A stretch of DNA of 64,000 bases from assembly GCF_004766055.1 (NCBI RefSeq), contig NZ_SPQR01000001.1, forward strand, positions 248,001 to 312,000, in the 5' to 3' direction. The position numbers were made by a program, and so were the translations under genes. The notes under the pieces are model-generated. The model saw only the letters and a list, made by a program, of their open reading frames with translations. It was not told the DNA's origin and ran no database searches. The DNA comes from Desulfosporosinus sp. Sb-LF (GTDB lineage Bacteria > Bacillota > Desulfitobacteriia > Desulfitobacteriales > Desulfitobacteriaceae). This document shows positions 9,264 to 16,613 of the stretch, piece by piece (the stretch's first letter is position 1; the number at the start of each line of letters is the position of its first letter).

Positions 9264-9435
9264 AAGATATTTTATTCCTAAAGCAGATGAATTATTCTTT
9301 TAAGCTGCTTTTATATGAATGGAGTGATAAATCGAAAACAGTCTCTTTTCTCTTAATTTATTATTGCCTTGGAAACAGGATTTACGGGGAGGAAATCCCT
9401 TGTCCCCAAATTTTTAATTTCGGGAGGTTAAATAC

Positions 9436-10863
9436 GTGGCTGTACAAGAAATTGATAACAAGCCCATTACTAACCAACAGGTTAAAGAGACAATTAAGTT
9501 AAGTTTAATACTAAAATGGTCCTCAACCCTAATTATTCCGATCCTATTATATTTTCTTACACCTTCTTTAAGTTATAGTATTCGAATTTTCCTGGCAACT
9601 ACCTTATGGGCTATTCTAACGTGGGCCTTTGAACTTGTTCCTCCGGTGATAGTGGCCATTGTCCTTCCAGTCCTTTATATCTTATCGGGAATTACGCTTC
9701 CCGCTGCAGCCTTTTCTGGTTTTGCATCAACCACAATTTGGGTTACTCTTGGTGGCTTGATTATGGCAACAGCGGTGATCCAAACCGGATTAGCCAAGCG
9801 AATAGCGTATCGCTCACTGGCCTTAACCGGAACGAATCTAATTGGAATTATCATTGGTCTTGTCATTGCTGGTTTTATCTTAACTCCGTTGATTCCTGTC
9901 ATTAACGCCAAAGTTGCTCTTCTTGCTGCTGCAGTTGTCGGCATACTTCAAGCCTTAGAGATTAAACCCGGCTCTAAAGCCGGAACAGCTATATCTATGG
10001 CAAGTTTTTTGGCGGTATCCGCTCCTACGATTGGTCTCCTAACGGGTGGTGGAGATATTACCTTGGCGGGAAGTCTGATCTCGAAAGGAATAGGAGTAAC
10101 CATTTCTTGGGGACAATGGGCAAGTAATATGTTGATTCCTGCACTAATATGGTCAATTATTTCGGTATTTACCGTCTTGATCATTCGTCCTGAAAAACTA
10201 ACCGTCGATAAAAATCTTTTAGTTGCTCGCTATCGTGAGTTAGGTCCTATGTCGAAAAAAGAAAAACTTTTGGTAGTTTACCTTCTCGTTGTCCTGGTTT
10301 TATTAGCAACTGATAAGTTCCATAAAATTGATTCGGCCTGGATTTTAACCATTGCTTCCGCGCTCCTCTTTTTCCCAGGGCTCAATATCCTTAAAAAGGA
10401 GGATATCAGCAAAGTTAACTTTGTCCTGCTTTTCTTCATTGCAGGCACCATGATCATTGGAACTGTGGCCAGCAGTACCGGAACGACAGGGCTCATCATT
10501 AAATCAATTACACCTCTCTTCGCAGGGAAGTCCTCCGTATTCGTTATTGTCGCAACTTATATCTTTGCAATTGTTGCTCATATGATGACAACGACGATAG
10601 CAGCTGTAAGCGCTTTCGTGCCTCCTATCGTAGAACTCTATAAACACCTTGGTCTTAACCCCTTAGTCGGTGGCTATACAATGGTTTTGGGTATCAATCC
10701 ATTTTTATTCCCTTATCAGCTCGCACCTTTTATGATTATTTACGCCTATGGTTATATCAATTTTAAAGATGCCTTTAAAATCAATCTCTTTCGCTATTTA
10801 GTAGGAATAGTTTTCATGGTGGTTATTGTAATTCCCTTTTGGAAGCTTATCGGTTTATTATAA
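9436..10863 (+). CDS. DASS/SLC13-type anion:cation symporter
   Basis: The 475-residue protein starts at GTG 9436 behind GGGAGG. It is very hydrophobic, with about 12 membrane segments. Two homologous halves each carry a re-entrant hairpin region (PTIGLLTGGGDITLAGS and TVASSTGTTGLI), and the C-terminus (NPFLFPYQLAPFMIIYAYGY) is typical of the divalent anion:Na+ symporter superfamily. Members import dicarboxylates or sulfate. Its neighbour at 11048 is an arylsulfotransferase-family protein, so an organic or inorganic sulfate-type anion is an attractive substrate guess, but dicarboxylate uptake is equally possible. The 180-base gap to the next gene has no clear terminator. Confidence 0.85.
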   Translation: MAVQEIDNKPITNQQVKETIKLSLILKWSSTLIIPILLYFLTPSLSYSIRIFLATTLWAILTWAFELVPPVIVAIVLPVLYILSGITLPAAAFSGFASTTIWVTLGGLIMATAVIQTGLAKRIAYRSLALTGTNLIGIIIGLVIAGFILTPLIPVINAKVALLAAAVVGILQALEIKPGSKAGTAISMASFLAVSAPTIGLLTGGGDITLAGSLISKGIGVTISWGQWASNMLIPALIWSIISVFTVLIIRPEKLTVDKNLLVARYRELGPMSKKEKLLVVYLLVVLVLLATDKFHKIDSAWILTIASALLFFPGLNILKKEDISKVNFVLLFFIAGTMIIGTVASSTGTTGLIIKSITPLFAGKSSVFVIVATYIFAIVAHMMTTTIAAVSAFVPPIVELYKHLGLNPLVGGYTMVLGINPFLFPYQLAPFMIIYAYGYINFKDAFKINLFRYLVGIVFMVVIVIPFWKLIGLL

Positions 10864-11011
10864 TAGAGTTTTTCAAAAACCCTATAAAGCTACTAAAAGG
10901 GATAACAATATAACTATTTGAGATCATTTACACAATTAGGCGGGACCTGTTGGTAATATTCTGAAAAGAACAGGAATCCAAAGCATCTGATAACATTGTT
11001 AGTTGGGAGAT

Positions 11012-11025
11012 TTTAACTCGTTAAA
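11012..11025 (+). promoter_or_regulatory. Palindrome before the arylsulfotransferase-family gene
   Basis: TTTAACTCGTTAAA has perfect 6-base arms around TC. It sits 8 bases upstream of the Shine-Dalgarno sequence. It resembles, but does not match in spacing, the TTAAT-N4-ATTAA dehalobox bound by CprK-type regulators. A related regulator is encoded at 14776. Confidence 0.35.
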
Positions 11026-11047
11026 TTAATTGAAGGAGTGTTGTTTT

Positions 11048-12532
11048 ATGGGTCAACCTTTTATTCATCCTACCGGTGTTACAGTTTATAATCCAGAGAA
11101 ATGTTTTAACGGTTATACTGTTTTGAATGCACCAGGTTTAGGCTGCGTCATTATTGACATGAATGGAAATGTTGTTCGTACGTTTAAAGACCTAATGGGT
11201 TTCCCGAATAAATTGCTTCCTGGTGGTTATGTCATGGGGAGTCGTGGCAGAAGAAACGGCAAATTCGGCTATCAAGACCAAATCGACCTAATTCAAGTCG
11301 ATTGGGAAGGTAAAGTGGTTTGGGAATTTAATAAAAAAGAACATATTGAAGATGAAGGCGAAGAGCCGCGTTGGATGGCTCGTCAGCACCATGACTATCA
11401 AAGAGAAGGCAACACTGTAGGTTACTATGTACCTGGAATGGAGTGTAAGACCGATGGTGGTAACACTTTAATCCTTTGCCATGAGAACTGTTATAGCAAA
11501 CGAATCTCCGACAAACAACTTTTAGATGATGTTATCATCGAAGTGGACTGGGAAGGAAATATTGTTTGGGAATGGCATGCTGTCGACCATTTTAATGAAT
11601 ATGGCTTCAGCGCTGTCGCTAAATTAGCCCTCTATAAAAATCCGAACATGCATGAAGCAGGTGGCGGAATGGGCGACTGGATGCACATTAACTCCATGAG
11701 CGTTCTCGGTCCGAACAAATGGTACAATAAAGGTGACGAACGCTTCCATCCAGATAATATTATTTGGGATGCTCGCGAATCTAATATTATTGCGATCATT
11801 TCTAAAGTAACAGGTAAAGTCGTTTGGAAAATGGGGCCTGATTTTGACGATGACCCGAAGCTTCGGAAAATCGGACAAATTATTGGACAACATCATGTTC
11901 ATATGATTCCTCAAGGACTTCCCGGAGCAGGAAACATCCTTATCTTTGATAATGGTGGTTGGTCTGGTTATGGCGCACCCAGCAATATTTCTAAAGATGG
12001 GACAAAAGTCAACATTGCTGACCGTTCCCGTGTTCTTGAATTAAACCCTGTCACTATGAACGTGGTTTGGCAGATTACAGCAAGTGAACTCATGGGTTAC
12101 GGTTCACCAGTCATTAACGATTATCGTTTCTATAGTCCACTAACCAGTGCTGCTCAACGTCTCCCTAATGGAAATACCTTTATTACTGAAGGGGTAGGCG
12201 GTCGTTTCTTCGAGGTGACTCGGATGAAAGATGTCGTGTGGGAATTCGTTTCGCCCTTTACGGAAAATCCTGCAGTGATTTACTATCGGGCTTATCGTTA
12301 CCCTTACAGCTATATACCACAACTTCCTGAACCCAAAGAAACGGCTATCCCGATGCTTGATATTCGTAAATTCCGTGTTCCCGGAGCAGCCGATTGCGAA
12401 GTTAAAGATGTTGTCGGTGTAGAAGGCACTATTGGATATCCCAAGGTTCATCAAGCCTGCGTTGCCGCAGGGGATCAGGACCTCTCCTTAAAAGATGACG
12501 ATGAGGATGATGACGGTTTTACTAAATTTTAA
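11048..12532 (+). CDS. Cytoplasmic arylsulfotransferase (ASST)-family protein
   Basis: This 494-residue protein begins at ATG 11048 (GAAGGAGTG nine bases upstream; an upstream in-frame TTG at 11030 overlaps that RBS). It shows the ASST beta-propeller pattern: repeated VDWEGKVVWEF-like blades, DWMHINSM (about 210-217), GQHHVHMIPQG (280-290) and NILIFDNGG. Classical ASST enzymes are periplasmic and move sulfate between phenols through a sulfohistidine. Here no signal peptide is present. The two key histidine regions remain (H213; H282/H283), while the third motif, usually SxRH, reads DARES. The C-terminus is strongly acidic (KDDDEDDDGF). A changed substrate or a non-sulfotransferase role is possible. 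Transporter and thioredoxin genes flank it. Confidence 0.85.
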   Translation: MGQPFIHPTGVTVYNPEKCFNGYTVLNAPGLGCVIIDMNGNVVRTFKDLMGFPNKLLPGGYVMGSRGRRNGKFGYQDQIDLIQVDWEGKVVWEFNKKEHIEDEGEEPRWMARQHHDYQREGNTVGYYVPGMECKTDGGNTLILCHENCYSKRISDKQLLDDVIIEVDWEGNIVWEWHAVDHFNEYGFSAVAKLALYKNPNMHEAGGGMGDWMHINSMSVLGPNKWYNKGDERFHPDNIIWDARESNIIAIISKVTGKVVWKMGPDFDDDPKLRKIGQIIGQHHVHMIPQGLPGAGNILIFDNGGWSGYGAPSNISKDGTKVNIADRSRVLELNPVTMNVVWQITASELMGYGSPVINDYRFYSPLTSAAQRLPNGNTFITEGVGGRFFEVTRMKDVVWEFVSPFTENPAVIYYRAYRYPYSYIPQLPEPKETAIPMLDIRKFRVPGAADCEVKDVVGVEGTIGYPKVHQACVAAGDQDLSLKDDDEDDDGFTKF

Positions 12533-12784
12533 TTTATGAGATAACGAGTAAAGGAATGGTATTCTTTTCTGACTGTACCGATTGTGTTTAATGAGTGATT
12601 TTGGGCTAAACTTAAACGAAATGCTTTTTCTAATATATTAGCTTTGTCGACCTTCCTGACATGGTTCTTACTCTGTATGACTGTTGTCTCATCAACTTTA
12701 AGCATACAGGATTAGCCTCTTTGGGTGGTCAACTTTTTTTTGATATATCAGAAATTATAAGTTTTTGGGGGTTCCCCTTTTACT

Positions 12785-12844
12785 TGTCATCCTGAGCGAA
12801 GCGAAGGATCTGGATCCTTCACTCGTCCCTTCTTCAGGATGACA
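12785..12844. repeat. Palindromic intergenic repeat element
   Basis: TGTCATCCTGA and its exact complement TCAGGATGACA enclose GCGAAGCGAAGGATC and a second nested palindrome AAGGATCTGGATCCTT. The TGTCATCCTGAGCGAAGCGA signature is known as a dispersed repeat in many unrelated bacteria. It sits in the 430-base gap before the thioredoxin gene, which otherwise holds no coding sequence. Confidence 0.8.
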
Positions 12845-12960
12845 CGGTGATTGGGTAAAGCATTTGCCATCCGTGGCCATCGCTTGGCGTCAGCCAAGTT
12901 TCTTTATACGAGTCCTTCCAGTTTTTCTCTTAATAATTTAATTATAAGGAGCGAAGAAAT

Positions 12961-13287
12961 ATGCCCTTGGAAAAATTAGATGCGAACCAATTCGAGAAGG
13001 CTATCTATAGTGACGAAGAACAATGTCTAGTTATATTCTCAAGAAAGACCTGTCACGTTTGTCAGGGGGTTGTCCCCATTTTAGAAGATATACAACAACA
13101 GTATAAGGGTAAGTTTGGTTTTTATTATGTCGATGTGGAAGACGATAAAGATTTGTTCCAAAGATTCTCCTTAAAAGGAGTACCTCAGATTCTTTTCTTT
13201 AAGGAAGGGGAATATCAAGGGAAACTAGCGGGTGCTACTGACGAAGATAAAGTCATGGATAAGATTGCAGAAGTCTTTGAATCGTAA
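12961..13287 (+). CDS. Thioredoxin-family protein with CHVC active site
   Basis: The 108-residue protein is a complete single thioredoxin fold. It has CLVIFSRKTCHVCQGVVP with the CxxC at residues 31-34 (CHVC rather than CGPC), the central strand FGFYYVDVEDD, and a cis-proline loop KGVPQILFF. RBS AAGGAGCG precedes the ATG. It lies 30 bases before a thioredoxin reductase gene, so the two very likely form an electron-transfer pair. The unusual CHVC motif should alter redox potential and partner choice. Given its position, the adjacent ASST-family protein or an associated reductase could be a client. Confidence 0.9.
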   Translation: MPLEKLDANQFEKAIYSDEEQCLVIFSRKTCHVCQGVVPILEDIQQQYKGKFGFYYVDVEDDKDLFQRFSLKGVPQILFFKEGEYQGKLAGATDEDKVMDKIAEVFES

Positions 13288-13317
13288 TCATATATACAGT
13301 AAGGGAGTATTGATACA

Positions 13318-14538
13318 ATGGAAGACAAGATCAATTTGTATGATCTAATTATTATTGGTGGCGGGCCGGCAGGACTTTCTTCAGCAATCTACGGGGCTAG
13401 AGCCAAGCTGAAAACTCTCGTGATCAATAAAGGAACTATTGGCGGCTTAGTCAATACAACGAGAGAGATTGTCAATTATCCTGGATATCCGGAAATCAGT
13501 GGTTCTGATCTTATGCTGGATTTTAAAAAACACGCAGAATCGTTTGGCGTCGAGTTTTTACGGGAAGAGGTTGTCAAAACGGATTTTTCCCAGGAAAGCA
13601 AAGTCATTACCACGAAAAAGGGCAAAGAATTTTCGGCCAATGCGGTCATTATCGCCTGTGGCAGTGAGCCCAGACTGTTGAACATTCCAGGAGAAAAGCG
13701 GCTCCAAGGCAGTGGTGTTGCGTATTGTGCGACCTGCGACGCCGAGTTCTTTGAAGGAGAAGAGGTTGTTGTCGTCGGCAGCGGGGACCAAGCGATTGAA
13801 GAAGGGATGTACATTACCAAGTTCGCGCGTAAAGTCACCGTGATTGTGCTCCATGACGAAGGAGTCCTCGATTGCAATAAAGTCAGTTCTGAAAGAGCCT
13901 TTCAAAATGAAAAAATAGAGTTTATATGGAACTCCACGATTGAAGAGGTTTTGGGCGATGAAAATGTCGAAGGGATCAAAATCAAGAACTTAAAAACAGG
14001 AGGTTTTACTGAACTTGCTTGTCAGGGAATCTTCTTTTTTGTAGGAATGGTTCCTTCAACTAATTTTCTCAAGGACAGCAGCATCGAGATGGATAAAAGA
14101 GGGTATATTCCTGTTAATGAGATCATGGAAACGAATATCGAAGGGGTATATGCCGTTGGAGATAACCGCATTAAATATCTTCGACAAGTGGTTTCGGCTG
14201 CTGGAGACGGTGCCGTCGCAGCGGTTGCTGCTGAACGCTATATTGAAGAATTAAAGGCATTTAATACAAACATTCTTCAAAGTGATAAGCAAGTCTTACT
14301 CCTTTTCTTCAATGCCTTAAATAATGAAAGCTTGGAATTCAGCACTTTATTAGAAGAAGCAAACCAGGAATTAGGGGAACGCTACAAAGTCGTGAAGGTT
14401 GATATGGCGACCAAAAAAAATCTGGCGAAGAAATATGAGGTTAATAGTGTGCCTGCCATTTTAGTCTTAGATAAAGGTGAAAAGCTTAAAAAGCTATGTT
14501 ATACTGTGGATAAAGAGGATCTTAAGTCTCAATTGTAA
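13318..14538 (+). CDS. Thioredoxin reductase-like flavoprotein with redox-dead thioredoxin tail
   Basis: Residues 1-310 form a two-domain thioredoxin reductase: FAD motif GGGPAG (14-19), redox-active YCATCD (C137/C140), second nucleotide fold GSGDQA (154-159) and a C-terminal FAD motif (GVYAVGDNR). The HRRxxFRA-type segment that binds the NADPH 2'-phosphate is replaced by VLHDEGVLDCNK, so NADPH may not be the donor. Residues 315-406 add a thioredoxin-like domain (VLLLFFNAL, YKVVKVDMATKKNLAKKYEV, VPAILVL) that has no CxxC. Normal thioredoxin reductases are about 310 residues. The thioredoxin encoded just upstream is the likely partner, and the tail may dock it. Confidence 0.9.
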   Translation: MEDKINLYDLIIIGGGPAGLSSAIYGARAKLKTLVINKGTIGGLVNTTREIVNYPGYPEISGSDLMLDFKKHAESFGVEFLREEVVKTDFSQESKVITTKKGKEFSANAVIIACGSEPRLLNIPGEKRLQGSGVAYCATCDAEFFEGEEVVVVGSGDQAIEEGMYITKFARKVTVIVLHDEGVLDCNKVSSERAFQNEKIEFIWNSTIEEVLGDENVEGIKIKNLKTGGFTELACQGIFFFVGMVPSTNFLKDSSIEMDKRGYIPVNEIMETNIEGVYAVGDNRIKYLRQVVSAAGDGAVAAVAAERYIEELKAFNTNILQSDKQVLLLFFNALNNESLEFSTLLEEANQELGERYKVVKVDMATKKNLAKKYEVNSVPAILVLDKGEKLKKLCYTVDKEDLKSQL

Positions 14539-14616
14539 GCTTAAGAACTTGTTTTAAATGAGTTCACTGCACAGGTGCTAGAAGGTCAGCGCGACTAGAA
14601 TGTGATGTTAAACAAT

Positions 14617-14652
14617 AAAAATGCAGGAGGTTGAATACCTTCCTGCATTTAT
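14617..14652 (+). terminator. Terminator of the trx operon
   Basis: AAAATGCAGGAGGT and ACCTTCCTGCATTT form a stem with a short loop (TTGAAT region), followed by ATTAG. It separates the thioredoxin genes from the regulator at 14776. Confidence 0.7.
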
Positions 14653-14702
14653 TAGTAATTTGACAATATGCCTGTAATTATTGGCTATGTCACAACACAT
14701 AG

Positions 14703-14719
14703 TTGATAAACATAATCAA
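14703..14719 (+). promoter_or_regulatory. Fnr-like palindrome upstream of the Crp-family gene
   Basis: TTGAT-N7-ATCAA has the half-sites of an Fnr box but a 7-base rather than 4-base centre. It lies 56 bases before the start of the Crp/Fnr-type gene and may be an autoregulatory site. Confidence 0.35.
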
Positions 14720-14775
14720 TGAAGAAAATTATCATTACCTGTAAACTATAACTAAACTTTAAGGAGGCTACCCTT

Positions 14776-15462
14776 ATGGATACTCCCATAATATCTTACA
14801 CATGGTCTCCTTGGCTAAATCAAATTCAATCACCCTGGGAAAAGGTCCTACATCTGGGGGTTAAAAGACAATTTAAGAAGAATAGTGTTGTTTTAGGGAA
14901 TGCACAGAGAGTCAATGACCTATATTATTTATACAAAGGAAAAATTAAGGTTGTCAGTACAACTTCTCTGGGTCGAGAAAAGCCTATTTGGTATATTTCC
15001 AGTGGAAATATTTTTGGAGAAGTACCTTTTTTAGATGGAGACTTATGTTATAACATTTTTACTTGTCAAGAAGATTGTATTGTTTTTACATTTAGCAGAG
15101 AAGTATTTTCAGGAAAGATAATTCCGCAGTATCCAGAAGTAATAAAAAGTGTTTTTGGTAGCATGGCTTTAAAGATGCGGAATCTATCCGCTCAGATTAA
15201 TGACGTATGTCTAAATAGCCCTAAAATGCGTGTTTATAAAATGCTATATTTTTTAAACCCTAGTAATAATGGCGTATTAGAGGTTTCGCAGAAGGAGTTA
15301 GGAGATCTGCTTGGAATACATCGTGTAACATTGAACCAAATATTAAATGATCTTAAAGATAAAGGCATTATCGAACCTCAGAAGTGTAAAAAAAGATTTA
15401 ACGTTTTAGACATTGAGAAACTATTAGATCAAATTAAACTTGAAGAACAAGAAGGGGAATAA
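14776..15462 (+). CDS. Crp/Fnr-family transcriptional regulator (CprK-like)
   Basis: The 228-residue protein has an N-terminal cyclic-nucleotide-binding-type beta barrel (YLYKGKIKVVSTTSLGREKP, SSGNIFGEVPFLDGD), a long dimer helix, and a winged helix-turn-helix (SQKELGDLLGIHRVTLNQIL). RBS AAGGAGG precedes the ATG. The layout resembles CprK of Desulfitobacterium, which senses chlorinated phenols. No cysteine cluster for an iron-sulfur sensor is present, so an organic ligand is likely. Its neighbours suggest it controls the transporter/ASST/thioredoxin genes. A decayed copy of its DNA-binding half lies at 41232. Confidence 0.9.
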   Translation: MDTPIISYTWSPWLNQIQSPWEKVLHLGVKRQFKKNSVVLGNAQRVNDLYYLYKGKIKVVSTTSLGREKPIWYISSGNIFGEVPFLDGDLCYNIFTCQEDCIVFTFSREVFSGKIIPQYPEVIKSVFGSMALKMRNLSAQINDVCLNSPKMRVYKMLYFLNPSNNGVLEVSQKELGDLLGIHRVTLNQILNDLKDKGIIEPQKCKKRFNVLDIEKLLDQIKLEEQEGE

Positions 15463-15485
15463 TTTAAGCCTCTTAACGTCCTAAA

Positions 15486-15635
15486 ATGAAATCTCAATCG
15501 GTAACAGCTGAAAATATTGATGACATTATTAACCAGGAGCGATTAATTCACTTAAGGGAAAAAAAAGCTGGTTCTGTCCCAGCGCTTGTCGAGGACGAAT
15601 TATTATTGGTGCTCGATAAGTTTGTTGTATTCTAA
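15486..15635 (+). CDS. Short hypothetical ORF
   Basis: A 49-codon frame begins MKSQSVTAENIDDIINQERL and ends VLDKFVVF. It is protein-like in composition but has no clear ribosome binding site and no recognised family. It follows the Crp-family gene by 23 bases. It may be a gene fragment. Confidence 0.25.
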   Translation: MKSQSVTAENIDDIINQERLIHLREKKAGSVPALVEDELLLVLDKFVVF

Positions 15636-15660
15636 CCCTGAGCAAAGCAAGTCGCTCCGT

Positions 15661-15795
15661 TCAGAGGTTCAAAATTAAAACATACAAGCCAAAGTGCAAG
15701 GCAATTTGAAGCCTGCACTTTGGTCCTTCCTTCAATAGTTCGATGATCTTTCTGCGTGTTGAGTCGGACATGGCCTTAAAGATGCCCTCATTCAT
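15661..15795 (-). pseudogene. N-terminal remnant of an ArsR-type regulator
   Basis: On the minus strand, ATG 15795 behind AGGTGA starts MNEGIFKAMSDSTRRKIIEL, followed by LKEGPKC. This matches the N-terminal helices of ArsR/SmtB regulators (ALSDPTRRKILELL). Only 44 codons remain before a stop, so the recognition helix and wing are lost. The sequence CCAAAGTGCA...TGCACTTTGG inside it forms a hairpin. Confidence 0.65.
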
Positions 15796-15961
15796 TTGAT
15801 TTCACCTGCCAATAAAACTTTTCCTAAACATTATTTAGATATATAGCTAAATAGCTAAGGAGTAAATAGTAATGCATAAGTAAAATAAAGGTAATTAATC
15901 ACGAATGGTTTTAATATTCCTTTAACACGGTGTCTAAAGGGATAAATGCCATAGCTTTGAA

Positions 15962-16308
15962 TTGATCTATTTTTGTGATCAGTTGAGTTTTCAAGGTTCA
16001 TGTGATGCATCCATTACTGCAAGCTCCGTAACAGATATTTACTATTTTCTTAAAAGAGATTATCGGGATAGTGATCGAGCCAAGGAAATGCTTATTAATT
16101 TTTTCAACATATTTGAGGTTATTGACGTTACAAAAAGTGATTGTGAAAAAGCGCTCGGTCTGCCGATGGATGATTATGAAGATGCCTTAATAGCAACTTG
16201 TGCCGAGCGCAGGAGAATTGAGTTAATAATTACTCGCAATCTGAAAGACTTTGCTAATCACCAGTTAAAGCAATTTCCCCTGATGACTTCCTTACTCATT
16301 ATTTTTAA
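15962..16308 (+). pseudogene. PIN-domain (VapC-like) toxin remnant
   Basis: The frame carries ITASSVTDIYYFLKRDYRD, ALGLPMDDYEDALIATCAER and IELIITRNLKDFAN, matching the middle and end of a PIN ribonuclease. The opening strand with the first catalytic Asp is missing. After KDFAN one base is lost; the other frame then reads SPVKAISPDDFLTHYF and stops at 16308, the expected family C-terminus. The gene is therefore truncated at the front and frameshifted at the back. No antitoxin gene was recognised upstream. Confidence 0.8.
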
Positions 16309-16376
16309 TATGGGGAAAATATCACAGAACAACAACAGTTCAAAGAAGAGAAACTTAGAGCGAGAGTATAATTAAA

Positions 16377-16484
16377 AGCCGGAATGCGCGAACATCCCGG
16401 CTGTACAACTGGCCGCGGTGAGCGGCATTCTGGAAGAGCAAGAAGCCTGTGCGAATGGGGGACTACTTGCTCTTTTGCGTTCCT
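16377..16484 (+). ncRNA. Candidate structured RNA upstream of the GGDEF hybrid kinase
   Basis: Three consecutive stems can be drawn: AGCCGG/CCGGCT (16377-16402), GCCGC/GCGGC (16412-16426) and AAGAGCAAG/CTTGCTCTT (16434-16474), the last followed by TTGCG. The segment is more G+C-rich than its surroundings and lies 130 bases before the signalling gene at 16614. It does not match the c-di-GMP-I consensus I know. A terminator plus hairpin debris is the simple alternative. Confidence 0.4.
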
Positions 16485-16613
16485 TTAAGTGTTAACACTA
16501 ACTTCCACGAAGTTTAGGGAAAGTTAAAAAATAAAATGATATTGCGAATCCATCGAGGCAGGAATATATCCATTTAGCAAGAATTATTGCTAAAAAATCT
16601 ATGAGGTGATCAT

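Noticed and set aside
11012..11025. Dehalobox and thus a reductive dehalogenase regulon
   Set aside because: The half-site spacing differs from TTAAT-N4-ATTAA and no dehalogenase gene is present.
13476..13905. Minus-strand ORFs of 115-133 residues inside the thioredoxin reductase gene
   Set aside because: They lie entirely within a gene with clear domains and have no start signals.
16377..16484. c-di-GMP riboswitch ahead of the GGDEF gene
   Set aside because: The stems do not show the conserved GEMM-I core or the class II pseudoknot words I know, so only a generic structured element is reported.
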